Positions 55,160-63,295 of a DNA stretch of 64,000 bases are shown in pieces. Numbering within the stretch: the first letter of the stretch is position 1; each line of letters starts with the position of its first letter. Below the pieces are notes generated by a model that made no database searches, was not told where the DNA came from, and worked only from the letters and a program-made list of their open reading frames with translations. Source of the stretch: a bacterium (GTDB lineage Bacteria; BMS3Abin14). The stretch is taken from NCBI GenBank assembly GCA_020350725.1, contig CP070719.1, positions 1,744,757 through 1,808,756 of the forward strand. Direction: 5' to 3'. The translations under genes and the position numbers were made by a program.

Positions 55160-55293
55160 GGCAGGGTATCGCCGGGCAAAGGGGATCCTCAATATCCTCG
55201 GGAGGAGATCTGTGAGGGGGTCTCAACATCCGATGTCATCCGAATCATGTTGAGGTCCGATCCCGGTACTCCCCTTTGCCCTACCCCGACGCC
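55160..55293 (-). ncRNA. Possible structured RNA or leader element upstream of nadK
   Basis: GGGCAAAGGGGA (55174-55185) and TCCCCTTTGCCC (55270-55281) are exactly complementary. Outside them GGGTA (55164-55168) pairs with TACCC (55282-55286), with a five-base bulge TCGCC. Inside are two further helices: CTCAACAT/ATGTTGAG (55222-55229 with 55247-55254) and CCTCA/TGAGG with TCCTC/GAGGA (55087-class positions 55187-55191 with 55213-55217; 55195-55199 with 55202-55206). Together these could form a three-way junction of about 125 bases. It lies in the nadK leader orientation, but either strand could fold. I could not match it to 6S, SRP, tmRNA or a known riboswitch. Confidence 0.45.
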
Positions 55294-55302
55294 CTCTGTG
55301 GT

Positions 55303-56070
55303 TCAATCCACTCCTTCTTCTCCTTCGGCCTCCCCATCTCCCTTGTTCAGATAGGCGAAGTACTCCACGTTTCCATCCGCCCCTCGAACGGGACATTCCA
55401 TTGTTCCAAGAACCGAGAACCCATACCTGATCGACTCGCCGAGGATCGCCTCAAGGGTCTCGAGCCTGACGTGATCATCCCTGACGATCCCGCCCTTACC
55501 CACCTTCTCCCGGCCAGCTTCGAACTGAGGCTTTACCAGCAGAACGGCCTCGCCTCCTGGCCGCAGGAAACGAGAGAGGTTGGGCAGGATGTGGCGCAGA
55601 GAGATAAAGGAGACGTCCACGACCGCCAGATCGACATCCGAAGGCAAGTCGCCGGGACCGGCCTTCCTGAAGTTCATCCTGTCGTGGACAACCACCCTGG
55701 GATGATTGCGCAGTTTCCAGGCCAGCTGACCGTAACCGACGTCAACGGCGTGTACCCTGTCAGCCCCCCGCTGGAGAAGGCAATCGGTGAACCCTCCCGT
55801 GGAGGCTCCCACGTCCAGGCACCTCCTGCCGGCTGGGTCGATGCCGAAATGGTCCAGTACTGCCTCGAGTTTCAGGCCTCCCCGGCTGGCGTATCGCAGT
55901 CCGCCGCGCACGGCCAGAGGGGTATCCACGGGCATGCGGTGCCCCGCCTTTTCAATTCTGGTGTCCCCGGAGTACACCTTACCGGCGAGAATCAGCGCCT
56001 GGGCATTCTGCCTGCTCCGGGCCAGTCCCCTTAACACGAGCAGGACGTCCACCCGCTCACGCTCCGACAT
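55303..56070 (-). CDS. tlyA: TlyA-family 23S/16S rRNA 2'-O-methyltransferase
   Basis: TlyA-type proteins join an S4 RNA-binding domain to an FtsJ-like methyltransferase and methylate ribose in rRNA. In the 255-residue protein the S4 domain covers about residues 1-60 ([20 protein letters not shown]). The SAM site is in [20 protein letters not shown], followed by VDVSFISL and [12 protein letters not shown] 56070 lies inside the end of dxs (14-base overlap, different frame); a longer start 51 bases upstream is not favoured. In many bacteria tlyA sits next to dxs and nadK, as here. Haemolysin activity is not implied. Confidence 0.92.
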   Translation of the reverse strand: MSERERVDVLLVLRGLARSRQNAQALILAGKVYSGDTRIEKAGHRMPVDTPLAVRGGLRYASRGGLKLEAVLDHFGIDPAGRRCLDVGASTGGFTDCLLQRGADRVHAVDVGYGQLAWKLRNHPRVVVHDRMNFRKAGPGDLPSDVDLAVVDVSFISLRHILPNLSRFLRPGGEAVLLVKPQFEAGREKVGKGGIVRDDHVRLETLEAILGESIRYGFSVLGTMECPVRGADGNVEYFAYLNKGDGEAEGEEGVD

Positions 56071-57955
56071 CCCCGAGGATCTCCAGGACCTTGCGGCGGA
56101 TCCCATCGGCGTCGTTGCCAATTTCGGCCCTCAATTCCGCCTGGGACCCCTGTTCGATGAAGGAATCGGGCAGCCCCAAACGGTGGATGGGGATCCTCTC
56201 ACCCGCCAGGGATGCGGCCTCCAGCACCGCTGAGCCGAATCCGCCCATGAGAACGTTCTCCTCAGCGGTGAGGAGGGCACCGCACCGGCGGCCCCAGCCG
56301 AGGATCAGTTCGGAATCGAGGGGCTTGATGAAGCGGGCGTCGATGACGGCGGCTTCGATACCGTCCCCGGCGAGGCTCTGAGCGGCCTCGACGGCAAACT
56401 GGACACAGACTCCAACAGCAGCGATCGCGATGTCCGTGCCCTCTCTGATCAGCTCTCCCCTGCCGATATCCCACACCTTCGGATCTCTGATCTTAACACC
56501 GCATCCGGCTCCTCTGGGATAGCGGAACGCGCTGGGCCCATCCACGTGAAGGGCCGTCGCCAGAGCGTCCCTGAGCGCGTTCTCGTCCCTGGGCACCATC
56601 AGGATCATGTTCGGTATGTGGCGAAGATAGGAATGGTCGAAGATCCCGTGGTGTGTGGGGCCATCCTCACCGACAAGCCCTCCCCTGTCCATGGCGAAGA
56701 CCACCGGAAGGTTCTGGAGGCAGACGTCGTGCACGATCTGGTCATAAGACCTCTGCAGGAAGGTGCTGTAGATGGCCACCACGGGTCGGTACCCTTCAGT
56801 GGCCAAACCGGCCGCGAAGGTCACCGCGTGCTGCTCGGCGATACCAACGTCGAAAAAGCGATCCGGGTAATGCTCGGCAAACCGGGTCAGACCGGTTCCC
56901 TCCGGCATCGCGGCCGTGACGGCGACGATCCGGCTGTCATGCCGCGCCGCTTCCACGAGGGCCTCGGCGAAGACCTTGGTGAACGAGGGCGGGCCCGCTG
57001 TCTTGATCACGTCACCAGTCTGGAGATCAAAGGGCCCGACGCCATGGAATGACATCGGGTCTTTTTCGGCCGGTTCGTAGCCCTTGCCCTTTTCGGTGCC
57101 CACGTGGACGAGAACGGGGCCCTCCAGACGTCTTGCGTTGCTGAGGGCTGTGATGAGCCTGTCCAGCCGGTGTCCCTTTATAGGGCCGATGTATTCGAAC
57201 CCCAGTTCCTCGAATACCATGCCGGGATAGATGAGGGCCTTGAAGGATTCCTCGGCTTTTCGCGCAACCTGCAGAAAGGATTCACCGACCTTGGGGATAC
57301 TCTTGATAAAGTTCTCCGTCTCCCTCTTGACCCGGTTCATGAAATGGCCTGTCAGGGTCCTGGATAGATAGGAAGACATGGCCCCGACGTTGGGCGAGAT
57401 GGACATCTCATTGTCGTTCAGGACGACGACCAGGCGGTCGCCGCGTTCCCCGGCCTGATTGAGGCCCTCCAGGGCCAGGCCGGCCGTCATGCTTCCGTCA
57501 CCGATCACGGGTACCACCTTGCCGTCAAGACCCTTTTTCTTCATCGCCTCGGCAATACCAAGGGCGGCGGAAATGGACGTGCCGCTGTGGCCGACGTCAA
57601 AGGCGTCATAGGGGCTCTCCTGCCTCTTGGGGAAACCGCTGATGCCTCCCTTCTGGCGCAGGGTGTGAAAGAGGTCCCTCCGGCCGGTCAGAAGCTTGTG
57701 GGTATAGGCCTGGTGTCCGACATCCCAGATGATCCTGTCCACCGGAGCCCTGAAGACGTAATGGAGGGCGAGGGTGAGTTCGACGACGCCCAGATTGGAC
57801 GCCAGATGGCCTCCGGTCCGGGAAACGGTCTCCAGGATCGCCTGGCGAATTTCTCCGGCAAGCTGCTCCAGGTCCGAAATGTCAAGATCCCACAGGTCCG
57901 ATGGGCCGTCGATCCGCGGCAGGAGGGGAAGCCGTTCCTTTTTCGCTCTTTTCAA
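56057..57955 (-). CDS. dxs: 1-deoxy-D-xylulose-5-phosphate synthase
   Basis: Dxs condenses pyruvate and glyceraldehyde 3-phosphate to DXP, the entry to the MEP pathway and to thiamine and pyridoxal synthesis. The 632-residue protein has the thiamine diphosphate region ([40 protein letters not shown]), the transketolase-like half with [19 protein letters not shown], and the EDGPTHHG loop. The start is a TTG (57955) with AGGAGG ten bases upstream; family N-termini fit this position. It follows ispA after four bases. Confidence 0.96.
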   Translation of the reverse strand: MKRAKKERLPLLPRIDGPSDLWDLDISDLEQLAGEIRQAILETVSRTGGHLASNLGVVELTLALHYVFRAPVDRIIWDVGHQAYTHKLLTGRRDLFHTLRQKGGISGFPKRQESPYDAFDVGHSGTSISAALGIAEAMKKKGLDGKVVPVIGDGSMTAGLALEGLNQAGERGDRLVVVLNDNEMSISPNVGAMSSYLSRTLTGHFMNRVKRETENFIKSIPKVGESFLQVARKAEESFKALIYPGMVFEELGFEYIGPIKGHRLDRLITALSNARRLEGPVLVHVGTEKGKGYEPAEKDPMSFHGVGPFDLQTGDVIKTAGPPSFTKVFAEALVEAARHDSRIVAVTAAMPEGTGLTRFAEHYPDRFFDVGIAEQHAVTFAAGLATEGYRPVVAIYSTFLQRSYDQIVHDVCLQNLPVVFAMDRGGLVGEDGPTHHGIFDHSYLRHIPNMILMVPRDENALRDALATALHVDGPSAFRYPRGAGCGVKIRDPKVWDIGRGELIREGTDIAIAAVGVCVQFAVEAAQSLAGDGIEAAVIDARFIKPLDSELILGWGRRCGALLTAEENVLMGGFGSAVLEAASLAGERIPIHRLGLPDSFIEQGSQAELRAEIGNDADGIRRKVLEILGDVGA

Positions 57956-57959
57956 ATTA

Positions 57960-58841
57960 TCAGATCCTCCTCAGAAGGACGTAATCGGCGATATGGAGAA
58001 GGATGTCCCCCCGACCCAGGCCGCCCAGGGCACCCTTGGCGTCCTCGACAAGGTCCCTTGCCCTGGAACGCGCCCCCTCAACACCGAGCAGGGCAGGATA
58101 GGTCATCTTGCCCCTGGCTGCGTCGCTCCCCTGGTCCTTTCCCATCTCCTCGGTGGAAGAGGTCACATCGAGGATGTCGTCGACGACCTGGAAGGCCAAT
58201 CCCAGTTTTTCACCATAGTGCTCCATGGCGCGCAGCATATCGGGACCGGCCGAGGCGGCCAGGGCCCCTAAAAGGATGGAACAGCGGATCATGGCTCCCG
58301 TCTTGTGGGTGTGGATGTACTCGAGGACAGGCTGGCTGGGCGGTGCGCCTTCACTGTCCATATCCGCCTGTTGTCCACCCACCATCCCCTGCCAGCCGGC
58401 CGCCCTCGCCAACTCCGAGATCATACGGATCCTGGTATCGGGGCTCAGGGTAGATCCGCTTCTCTCTTCGGAAAGGACCTCGAAAGCCATTGTCAGCAGG
58501 GCATCACCGGCCAGAATGGCCGTCCCCTCGTCAAAGGCCCGGTGGCACGTGGCGATGCCCCGGCGATAGTCATCGTCATCCATTGCCGGCAGATCATCGT
58601 GAATGAGAGAATAGGTGTGGACAAGCTCCACGGCACAGGCGGCGAACATGGCGTCCTCTGCGTTTCCTCCGCAGGTTTCAGCGGCCGCCAGAGCCAGGAT
58701 CGGCCGGATCCTCTTTCCTCCCGCGAAAAGGCTGTACCGCATGGCCGCTGTGAGCCTCTGAGGGTGAGTTCCCTCGGGAGGCATTATCTCCTCCAGGGCT
58801 CTGTCCACCCGGCCCCTGAGCTGGTGAAGGACCTCTTTCAT
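57960..58841 (-). CDS. ispA: Farnesyl/geranylgeranyl diphosphate synthase
   Basis: This trans-prenyltransferase chains DMAPP/IPP into farnesyl (or longer) diphosphate for quinones and the UppS substrate. The 293-residue protein has the two aspartate-rich motifs [10 protein letters not shown] and DDILD, the GGKRIRP start of the active region, and GQQADM. Product length cannot be fixed from sequence by eye. The ATG overlaps the xseB stop by ATGA, and dxs follows after four bases, giving the common xseB-ispA-dxs arrangement. Confidence 0.95.
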   Translation of the reverse strand: MKEVLHQLRGRVDRALEEIMPPEGTHPQRLTAAMRYSLFAGGKRIRPILALAAAETCGGNAEDAMFAACAVELVHTYSLIHDDLPAMDDDDYRRGIATCHRAFDEGTAILAGDALLTMAFEVLSEERSGSTLSPDTRIRMISELARAAGWQGMVGGQQADMDSEGAPPSQPVLEYIHTHKTGAMIRCSILLGALAASAGPDMLRAMEHYGEKLGLAFQVVDDILDVTSSTEEMGKDQGSDAARGKMTYPALLGVEGARSRARDLVEDAKGALGGLGRGDILLHIADYVLLRRI

Positions 58842-59089
58842 TCCTCGTTCCGGTCCTCCTCGAGGGATTTGACCTTCAGAGATCCGGATGCGTCCCTGGT
58901 CAGTATCTCGACTTTACGCTCCGCCTCCTCGAGGATCCGGGCCAGTTCCTTGATCTGCTCTGTCCCCTTCTGGAACAGGTCAAGGGAATCCTCAAGTGTC
59001 ACATCACCGTCCTCCAGCCTGGCCACGATGGCCTCCAGGTCGGCGAGCCTCTCCTCGAACCGCAGTCCTTTTTTCCCGGTCTTGGCCAA
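58838..59089 (-). CDS. xseB: Exodeoxyribonuclease VII small subunit
   Basis: XseB is the small helical subunit that, with XseA, forms exonuclease VII. The 83-residue protein has the family core FEERLADLEAIVARLEDGDVTLEDSLDLFQKGTEQI in segments, and a charged C-terminal tail. The start is probably TTG (59089) with AGGA seven bases upstream. XseA is not adjacent; the sequence upstream is the spacer before the divergent ileS unit. This gene is the first of the long minus-strand block. Confidence 0.92.
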   Translation of the reverse strand: MAKTGKKGLRFEERLADLEAIVARLEDGDVTLEDSLDLFQKGTEQIKELARILEEAERKVEILTRDASGSLKVKSLEEDRNEE

Positions 59090-59352
59090 TGATCTTCCTT
59101 TCGATGGGATATTTTCCTTCGCTGGTGCAACTTCCTACATTATCACGAAAATATGCGTTGGCAAACGGGAATAGAATGCCCGCAGTCGGAGGGGGCAAAA
59201 ACCCTGCCGCATTGCAGGATGCATAAGTCAGCATACGGCGTTGAGGCCGGCTCCGGGATTCTTGCCGACACACGATATCCGACCCCTGAAAACCGACTCG
59301 ATCAATCCCTCTTGCCACGCGGTGCCGGTTCCCGGCAGGGGCTCTACATCCC
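59090..59352. other. Spacer between divergent xseB and ileS transcripts
   Basis: This stretch is not made of the common repeat words. AT-rich sequence at 59125-59160 could hold the xseB promoter (GATAAT at about 59141-59136 on the minus strand), but no well-spaced -35 is present. The part 59160-59350 is unremarkable, with no open frame carrying a ribosome-binding site. Confidence 0.4.
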
Positions 59353-59381
59353 TTGACATAACTACCATCAGGCCATATGCT
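59353..59381 (+). promoter_or_regulatory. Sigma-70-type promoter for the ileS T-box leader
   Basis: A perfect TTGACA (59353-59358) is followed after 17 bases by TATGCT (59376-59381), four of six matches to the -10 consensus. Transcription would start near 59388, just before the T-box leader. Confidence 0.75.
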
Positions 59382-59387
59382 ACGCCC

Positions 59388-59654
59388 TTACCAAGAGAAG
59401 AAAAAGGCTATGAAGGGGACAGTACCTCCGGACGGGGGATCACAGTGACCCGGGGAGAGTGGGAACCCGGGATCCTCTCGGTTAGGGAAGATCACCCCTG
59501 AGCAGTTCCGCCGTAATCCCCAGCCTTTCGAGGGACGAAGGCGGGATCGGGTGCGCCCGTTACAGCGCCAGAGGGGTCCGGTCCCGGGGATCGGGCAACC
59601 GGGGTGGTACCGCGGGCAACGTCCTCCCGTCCCCTTGGGGTCGGGATTTTTTTT
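59388..59654 (+). promoter_or_regulatory. T-box leader of ileS (isoleucine-tRNA sensing)
   Basis: The leader has the canonical T-box GGGTGGTACCGCG at 59602-59614, whose TGGT can pair with the ACCA end of uncharged tRNA-Ile. At the base of Stem I, GGGG (59415-59418) pairs with CCCC (59495-59498). Next to it are the loop-E halves AGTA (59421-59424) and GAA (59487-59489), followed by the specifier ATC (59491-59493), an Ile codon. A CCGTTAC segment near 59558 fits the Stem III region. The transcript ends in a terminator (59626-59654) with stem CCCGTCCCC / GGGGTCGGG and eight T residues. Uncharged tRNA-Ile should favour readthrough into ileS. Confidence 0.94.
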
Positions 59655-59675
59655 GTAAGCCTGTTAGAAAAACGG

Positions 59676-59757
59676 AACAGCCGGTAGTCAGCATTCGGTA
59701 TCCTGTAGCCAGCATGAACATGAATCTGAATACTGAATCCTGAATACTGAATCCCTG
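59676..59757. repeat. B-type palindromic repeat between T-box terminator and ileS
   Basis: GGTAGTCAGCATTCGGTATC (B) is followed after a short centre by TCTGAATACTGAATCCTGAA and TACTGAATCC (B'). The module lies within the untranslated leader of ileS, 27 bases before the start codon, so it is transcribed whenever the T-box reads through. Confidence 0.8.
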
Positions 59758-59784
59758 TTCATCTTCAAACAGAGGCTCACTGCT

Positions 59785-62589
59785 ATGAGCAAGGACAGCA
59801 AAGGATACAAGGATACTCTGAACCTTCCCCAGACCGACTTTTCCATGCGCGCCAATCTGCCCGTTCGGGAGCCCGAACGACTCGCCAGGTGGCGGGAACA
59901 GGATCTTTATCGCAAGATCCTCGAGGTCCGTCGGGACCGTCCGACATACACGCTTCACGACGGGCCACCGTACGCCAACGGCCACATCCACATGGGAACG
60001 GCACTCAACAAGGTCCTGAAGGACTTCGTCGTCAAATCCAAGTGGATGGCCGGGAAATATTCCCACTACGTACCGGGATGGGACTGCCACGGTCTGCCCA
60101 TCGAGCACAAGGTGGATTCCGAGATGAAAGCGAGGGAGAGAGGACTGTCGGCCATCGAGGTCCGCAGGGAATGCAGGCAGTATGCCGATCATTTCATCGG
60201 CATCCAGAGGGATGAGTTCCGGAGGCTGGGAGTATTCGGTGATTGGGAGCATCCTTACCTGACCATGGCATTTCCCTACGAAGCACGCATCACCCGCGAA
60301 TTCGGTGCGTTCGTCGAAAACGGCTCCGTATACAGAAGGAAGAAGCCCGTCTACTGGTGTGCCTCATGCGGAACCGCCCTGGCGGAGGCAGAGGTCGAGT
60401 ACCACGACCACACGTCGCCGTCGATATACGTCAGGTTCCCCCTCCTGGACGACCCGGGAGCGAGGATCCCCGCACTCAGGGGTATTGAAACAGGGGTTAC
60501 CATATGGACAACGACACCCTGGACCATACCGGCCAACCTGGCGGTGGCCCTGCATCCCGAGTTCACCTATGTCGCCTTTCGATGGAACAGCGGCGCTCTC
60601 ATCGCCGCCGAGGACCTTGCCTCCCACCTGGCCTCAGAGATGGGGATGGGGGAACCGGAGATAATCGCCCGGTTCAGGGGAGAGGAACTGGAGGGGCTCA
60701 GGGCCGGACACCCCCTGTACGACCGGGAATCGGTGATCGTTCTGGCCGACTACGTCACCCTCGAGGCGGGGACGGGGTGCGTCCACACCGCCCCCGGCCA
60801 CGGCCAGGAGGACTACGAGACCGGTCTCAAGTACGGTCTGGATGTTTTCGCCCCGGTCGACGACGAAGGCAGGTTCACCAGCGAGGTTCAGTTCTTCGGA
60901 GGCATGAACGTTTTCGACGCCAACAGGGAGGTGATCCTCAAGCTCGGGGAGAAAGGCGCCCTGCTGGCCGAATCCACGGTGGAACACAGCTATCCTCACT
61001 GCTGGCGATGCAAGTCGCCCATTATCTTCAGGGCCACCGAGCAATGGTTTATTTCCATGGAGCATGACAATCTGCGGGGCAAATCCCTCGATGCCATCAA
61101 CGCGGTGACCTGGATCCCGGCCTGGGGCCAGCAGAGGATCTACCAGATGATCGAGAACAGGCCCGACTGGTGCATCTCGCGGCAGCGCTCCTGGGGGTCT
61201 CCCATAACCATATTCTACTGCGAGGCGTGCGGGGGAACCCTGATGACGCGGGAGATCTGCGATCATGTGGCCGACCTCATGGAAGGTAGCGGCGCCGACA
61301 TCTGGTATACGGAAACGGCCTCGGCTCTCCTCCCGGAAGGCACCGTCTGCGAGACCTGCGGCCACGATAGTTTCCGAAAGGACATGAATATCCTCGACGT
61401 CTGGTTCGACTCGGGGGTCAGCCACGCAGCGGTTCTCCAGGACAGGGACGACCTCCCCTGGCCCTGCGACATGTACCTGGAGGGTTCCGACCAGCACAGG
61501 GGATGGTTCCACAGTTCCCTTCTCGCCTCCGTCGGGACGCGGGGCAAGCCTCCCTACAGGGAAGTCCTGACCCACGGATACGTTGTGGACGGCAGCGGAA
61601 GAAAGATGTCCAAATCGCTTGGCAACGTCATCTCACCGCAGGAGATCATCGACCGGTACGGGTCCGAGATCATCCGCCTTTGGGTCGCCGCCGAGGACTA
61701 CAGGGATGACATCCGCATCTCCCAGGAGATCCTCCAGCGTCTGTCGGAGGCCTACCGGCGCATCCGGAACACCTGCCGATATCTCCTGGGAAACCTGGCG
61801 GGTTTCGACCCCGAGACCGACAGCGTTTCCCACGGGGAACTGGATGAACTGGACCGGTGGGCACTCCTCCGTCTCGGTCAGGTGACGAAACGCATCACCG
61901 AGGCCTACGAGAAATACCAGTACCACATTGTTTTCCACACGCTCCACAATTTCTGCGTGGTGGACCTGTCCAATTTCTACCTCGATGTCCTCAAGGACAG
62001 GATGTACGCCTCGCCCCGTGAGGGTTCCCTGAGAAGGTCGGGGCAGACGGCGTTTTTCAGGATCGCCGAGGGGATCGTCAGCCTGATGGCCCCTATCCTC
62101 TCCTTCACCGCGGAGGAGGTCTGGGAACACCTGCCGGGCAGGAGACCCGAGAGCGTCTTCCTGACGGAATTCCAGATGCCCCGGGAGGAATGGGCCAACC
62201 CGGATCTCGAGGAGAGGTACCGCCGCCTGATCAGGATCAGGGAGGTGGTCACCAAGGCCATCGAGGAAAAACGGCAGGCCAAGGAGATCGGAAACTCCCT
62301 GGAGGCTGGCCTGCGGGTCCATGTCTCCGGCGATGGCGAAAAGACCTTCCTGGATTCCTTCGGAGGTTCCCTCGCCGACCTCTTCATCGTGAGCTCCGTC
62401 GTGGTGGAACATTCCGACCCCGTGCCCGGCGCAGCCTTCACCGATGAAAACGTTGACGGCGTGGGTATCGAGGTATACGTCGCGAAGGGCGGCAAGTGCG
62501 AGCGCTGCTGGAAATACACCCCTGAGGTCGGAACCCTCGACGACCATCCCGGGATCTGCGTCCGGTGTCGGGGGGCTCTTGAGGGCTGA
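59785..62589 (+). CDS. ileS: Isoleucyl-tRNA synthetase
   Basis: IleRS charges tRNA-Ile and edits valine. The 934-residue protein is the bacterial class Ia type. It has the HIGH-type motif in PPYANGHIHMGTALNK (HIHM at 67-70), the editing domain (TTPWTIPANLAVAL), KMSKS at 607-611 and, near the C-terminus, paired cysteines CERCWKYTP and CVRC that bind zinc, as in bacterial IleRS. Start ATG 59785. Regulation is by the upstream T-box. lspA begins four bases after the stop. Confidence 0.97.
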   Translation: MSKDSKGYKDTLNLPQTDFSMRANLPVREPERLARWREQDLYRKILEVRRDRPTYTLHDGPPYANGHIHMGTALNKVLKDFVVKSKWMAGKYSHYVPGWDCHGLPIEHKVDSEMKARERGLSAIEVRRECRQYADHFIGIQRDEFRRLGVFGDWEHPYLTMAFPYEARITREFGAFVENGSVYRRKKPVYWCASCGTALAEAEVEYHDHTSPSIYVRFPLLDDPGARIPALRGIETGVTIWTTTPWTIPANLAVALHPEFTYVAFRWNSGALIAAEDLASHLASEMGMGEPEIIARFRGEELEGLRAGHPLYDRESVIVLADYVTLEAGTGCVHTAPGHGQEDYETGLKYGLDVFAPVDDEGRFTSEVQFFGGMNVFDANREVILKLGEKGALLAESTVEHSYPHCWRCKSPIIFRATEQWFISMEHDNLRGKSLDAINAVTWIPAWGQQRIYQMIENRPDWCISRQRSWGSPITIFYCEACGGTLMTREICDHVADLMEGSGADIWYTETASALLPEGTVCETCGHDSFRKDMNILDVWFDSGVSHAAVLQDRDDLPWPCDMYLEGSDQHRGWFHSSLLASVGTRGKPPYREVLTHGYVVDGSGRKMSKSLGNVISPQEIIDRYGSEIIRLWVAAEDYRDDIRISQEILQRLSEAYRRIRNTCRYLLGNLAGFDPETDSVSHGELDELDRWALLRLGQVTKRITEAYEKYQYHIVFHTLHNFCVVDLSNFYLDVLKDRMYASPREGSLRRSGQTAFFRIAEGIVSLMAPILSFTAEEVWEHLPGRRPESVFLTEFQMPREEWANPDLEERYRRLIRIREVVTKAIEEKRQAKEIGNSLEAGLRVHVSGDGEKTFLDSFGGSLADLFIVSSVVVEHSDPVPGAAFTDENVDGVGIEVYVAKGGKCERCWKYTPEVGTLDDHPGICVRCRGALEG

Positions 62590-62592
62590 TCC

Positions 62593-63090
62593 GTGATAAG
62601 AGACATCGTCCTGTTCATCGGCATCCTGGGCCTGGACAGAGCGACCAAAGTCGCCATACCCGCCTTTATGGACCTGTACCAGTCGATCCCGATCATTCCG
62701 TCGTTCTTCAGCCTGACCTATGTCCTGAACACCGGCGGCGCCTTCGGGATCCTGGCCGGGTGGGACAGTCCGTTTCGGAGGATCTTCTTCATCCTGGCCT
62801 CTGTCGCCGCTCTCGCCCTTCTCGCCTATCTCTACAGGCAGGCGGCAGCCGGGTCGAGCGGACCGGTCCGCCTGGCCCTGACCGCTGTCGCCGCCGGAGC
62901 CCTGGGCAACCTCTTCGACAGGGCTACCACGGGGGAAGTGGTGGACTTCCTCGACCTGTACGTGGGCTCCTATCACTGGCCGGCCTTTAACGTGGCCGAC
63001 TGCGCCATCACCCTGGGTGCTGGATCTCTTCTCTTTCTCTATGCAACGGGACGGATGGATATGGGGGAAGACGAAGGCGGCGAGGGGTAG
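62593..63090 (+). CDS. lspA: Lipoprotein signal peptidase (signal peptidase II)
   Basis: LspA is the inner-membrane aspartyl protease that removes signal peptides from prolipoproteins after Lgt acts. The 165-residue protein has four hydrophobic segments and the conserved motifs LNTGGAFGIL, GALGNLFDR, GEVVDFLD and FNVADCAI, the last two holding the catalytic aspartates. It starts at GTG 62593, four bases after ileS, so it should be co-transcribed and share the T-box control. Adjacent ileS-lspA is common in Proteobacteria. The C-terminal tail is short and acidic. Confidence 0.95.
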   Translation: MIRDIVLFIGILGLDRATKVAIPAFMDLYQSIPIIPSFFSLTYVLNTGGAFGILAGWDSPFRRIFFILASVAALALLAYLYRQAAAGSSGPVRLALTAVAAGALGNLFDRATTGEVVDFLDLYVGSYHWPAFNVADCAITLGAGSLLFLYATGRMDMGEDEGGEG

Positions 63091-63295
63091 AACATCAGGA
63101 AGAAGATCAGAGTATGCAAGATCAGAGCATTAGAGATTGGAGCATTGGAGATTGGGGCATTAGACATTAGAGCGTTAGACATTAGAGCATTGGAGATTGG
63201 AACATTAGAGCGTTAGGGCATTTGATTATTGGGATTTTTAATCCCTAATTTCTGATATCCAATCTCTCATTTTTGCCCCAAGCTCAGGAGCACAG
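63091..63295. repeat. C-type repeat module between lspA and lgt
   Basis: The spacer is built of AGAGCATTAGAGATTGGAGC-type words (C, 63115-63218) and closes with CCCTAATTTCTGATATCCAATCTC (C', inverted sense, in two parts, 63242-63268), so it is again an imperfect palindrome. The last 20 bases carry CAGGAG, the lgt ribosome-binding site. Confidence 0.8.

Noticed and set aside
55160-55293. Assignment of the nadK-upstream structure to a known NAD riboswitch or to 6S RNA
   Set aside because: I could not line up the conserved bases of any known class; it is reported only as an unassigned structure.
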